Assembly: GCA_028274925.1 (NCBI GenBank) | Contig: JAQCNR010000452.1 | Coordinates: 1 to 5,764, forward strand | Source: Halovenus sp. | GTDB lineage: Archaea; Halobacteriota; Halobacteria; Halobacteriales; Haloarculaceae | Length of the DNA stretch: 5,764 bases | Direction: 5' to 3' | Shown: piece after piece, positions 5,396-5,764 of the stretch | Numbering within the stretch: the first letter of the stretch is position 1 | Layout: every line of letters starts with the position of its first letter | Notes under the pieces: model-generated | What the model was told of the DNA's origin: nothing | Databases searched by the model: none | Seen by the model: the letters and a program-made list of their open reading frames with translations, nothing else | Translations under genes and position numbers: made by a program

Positions 5396-5764
5396 CGTCG
5401 ACTGCTCTCCCCGCAGTGCAACTGCCTGACGCCGTTGGAACGGACTCACGACTCTGCCCCGTGAGGTGCCAGCGGTTCGACCACCCAGTCGACCCAACCG
5501 CCCCAGAACACGCTGTCCAGTCTGCCACCAGCGGCCCGTTACCCGCTTGTTTCTCGGACGGGAGGTTGTCCCTGTGGGCCACCAGTATCTTGCTACCGCT
5601 GATAGTGGTCTCCGCACGCCGCTCCATTGCTGATTGACAGACGGTCCAGTCATTGGTCAGTCCCAACGGGATAGATGGCGGAGATTATCTTTGTTATGCT
5701 GTTGCTTAAACTGACCAGATTGTTGCTCATGTAATCACAGCTCAGCCAGTGACAGCGCTCTTTT
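5396..5764. other. Region upstream of the DUF7344 gene; no supported gene
   Basis: Two minus-strand frames stay open here. One extends the DUF7344 frame to an ATG at 5653, but the peptide is strongly basic and Trp-rich. The other starts at a TTG at 5666 (or an ATG at 5627) and by hand count has G or C in about seven of ten third codon positions down to about 5440. Its product is not recognisable and its stop lies inside the DUF7344 gene. The last 110 bases are AT-richer and hold TTTAA-like sequence near 5706-5710, a possible promoter in either direction. TGGTCAGT (5654-5661) and ACTGACCA (5710-5717) form an 8-bp inverted repeat. The region may be a long 5' leader, decayed coding sequence, or the upstream region of a gene beyond the window. 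Confidence 0.4.

Noticed and set aside
5396..5653. N-terminal extension of the DUF7344 protein to the ATG at 5653
   Set aside because: The added 86 residues are dominated by Arg, Trp and Gly with almost no Asp or Glu, unlike the rest of the protein and halophile proteins in general; treated as a doubtful start, not as coding.

Overview
The window looks like a stretch of haloarchaeal chromosome, most likely Haloarcula or a close relative. The evidence is the acidic proteins with Asp/Glu-rich linkers and tails, the GC-rich third codon positions, AT-rich TATA-like boxes about 25 bases ahead of start codons, almost no Shine-Dalgarno sequences, and two protein families (HalOD1 and DUF7344) known essentially only from haloarchaea. 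The genus is an inference from overall likeness and was not tested by search.

Layout. Bases 1-1677 hold the 3' part of gltB, the large subunit of glutamate synthase; its 5' part lies outside the window. After a 50-base gap with a probable leaderless promoter comes an extended short-chain dehydrogenase/epimerase of the CSP41-like type (1728-2699, +). It meets tail to tail, 17 bases apart, a divergent cation/Ca2+ exchanger-superfamily membrane protein (2717-4063, -). Next is a comparatively AT-rich 346-base gap (4064-4409) crowded with TATA-like boxes, inverted repeats and a perfect 12-base palindrome. It separates the exchanger from a divergently read stand-alone HalOD1 protein (4410-4727, +). 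HalOD1 in turn meets tail to tail, 11 bases apart, a membrane-anchored winged-helix protein with a DUF7344 domain (4739-about 5395, -). The last 370 bases (5396-5764) have no gene I can support, although two minus-strand frames stay open through most of it.

How the genes relate. The first three are housekeeping or accessory functions with no obvious pathway link: nitrogen assimilation, a nucleotide-sugar or NADP-type oxidoreductase, and ion transport. HalOD1 and the DUF7344 protein look like a small regulatory pair: a putative signal-output domain beside a DNA-binding-like domain tethered to the membrane, with 3' ends close enough for their transcripts to overlap. The most interesting non-coding part is the 4064-4409 gap, which may hold stacked promoters, an operator over the predicted HalOD1 transcription start, an upstream mini-ORF, and a minus-strand terminator-like hairpin. 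I see no rRNA, tRNA, CRISPR array or intact mobile element.
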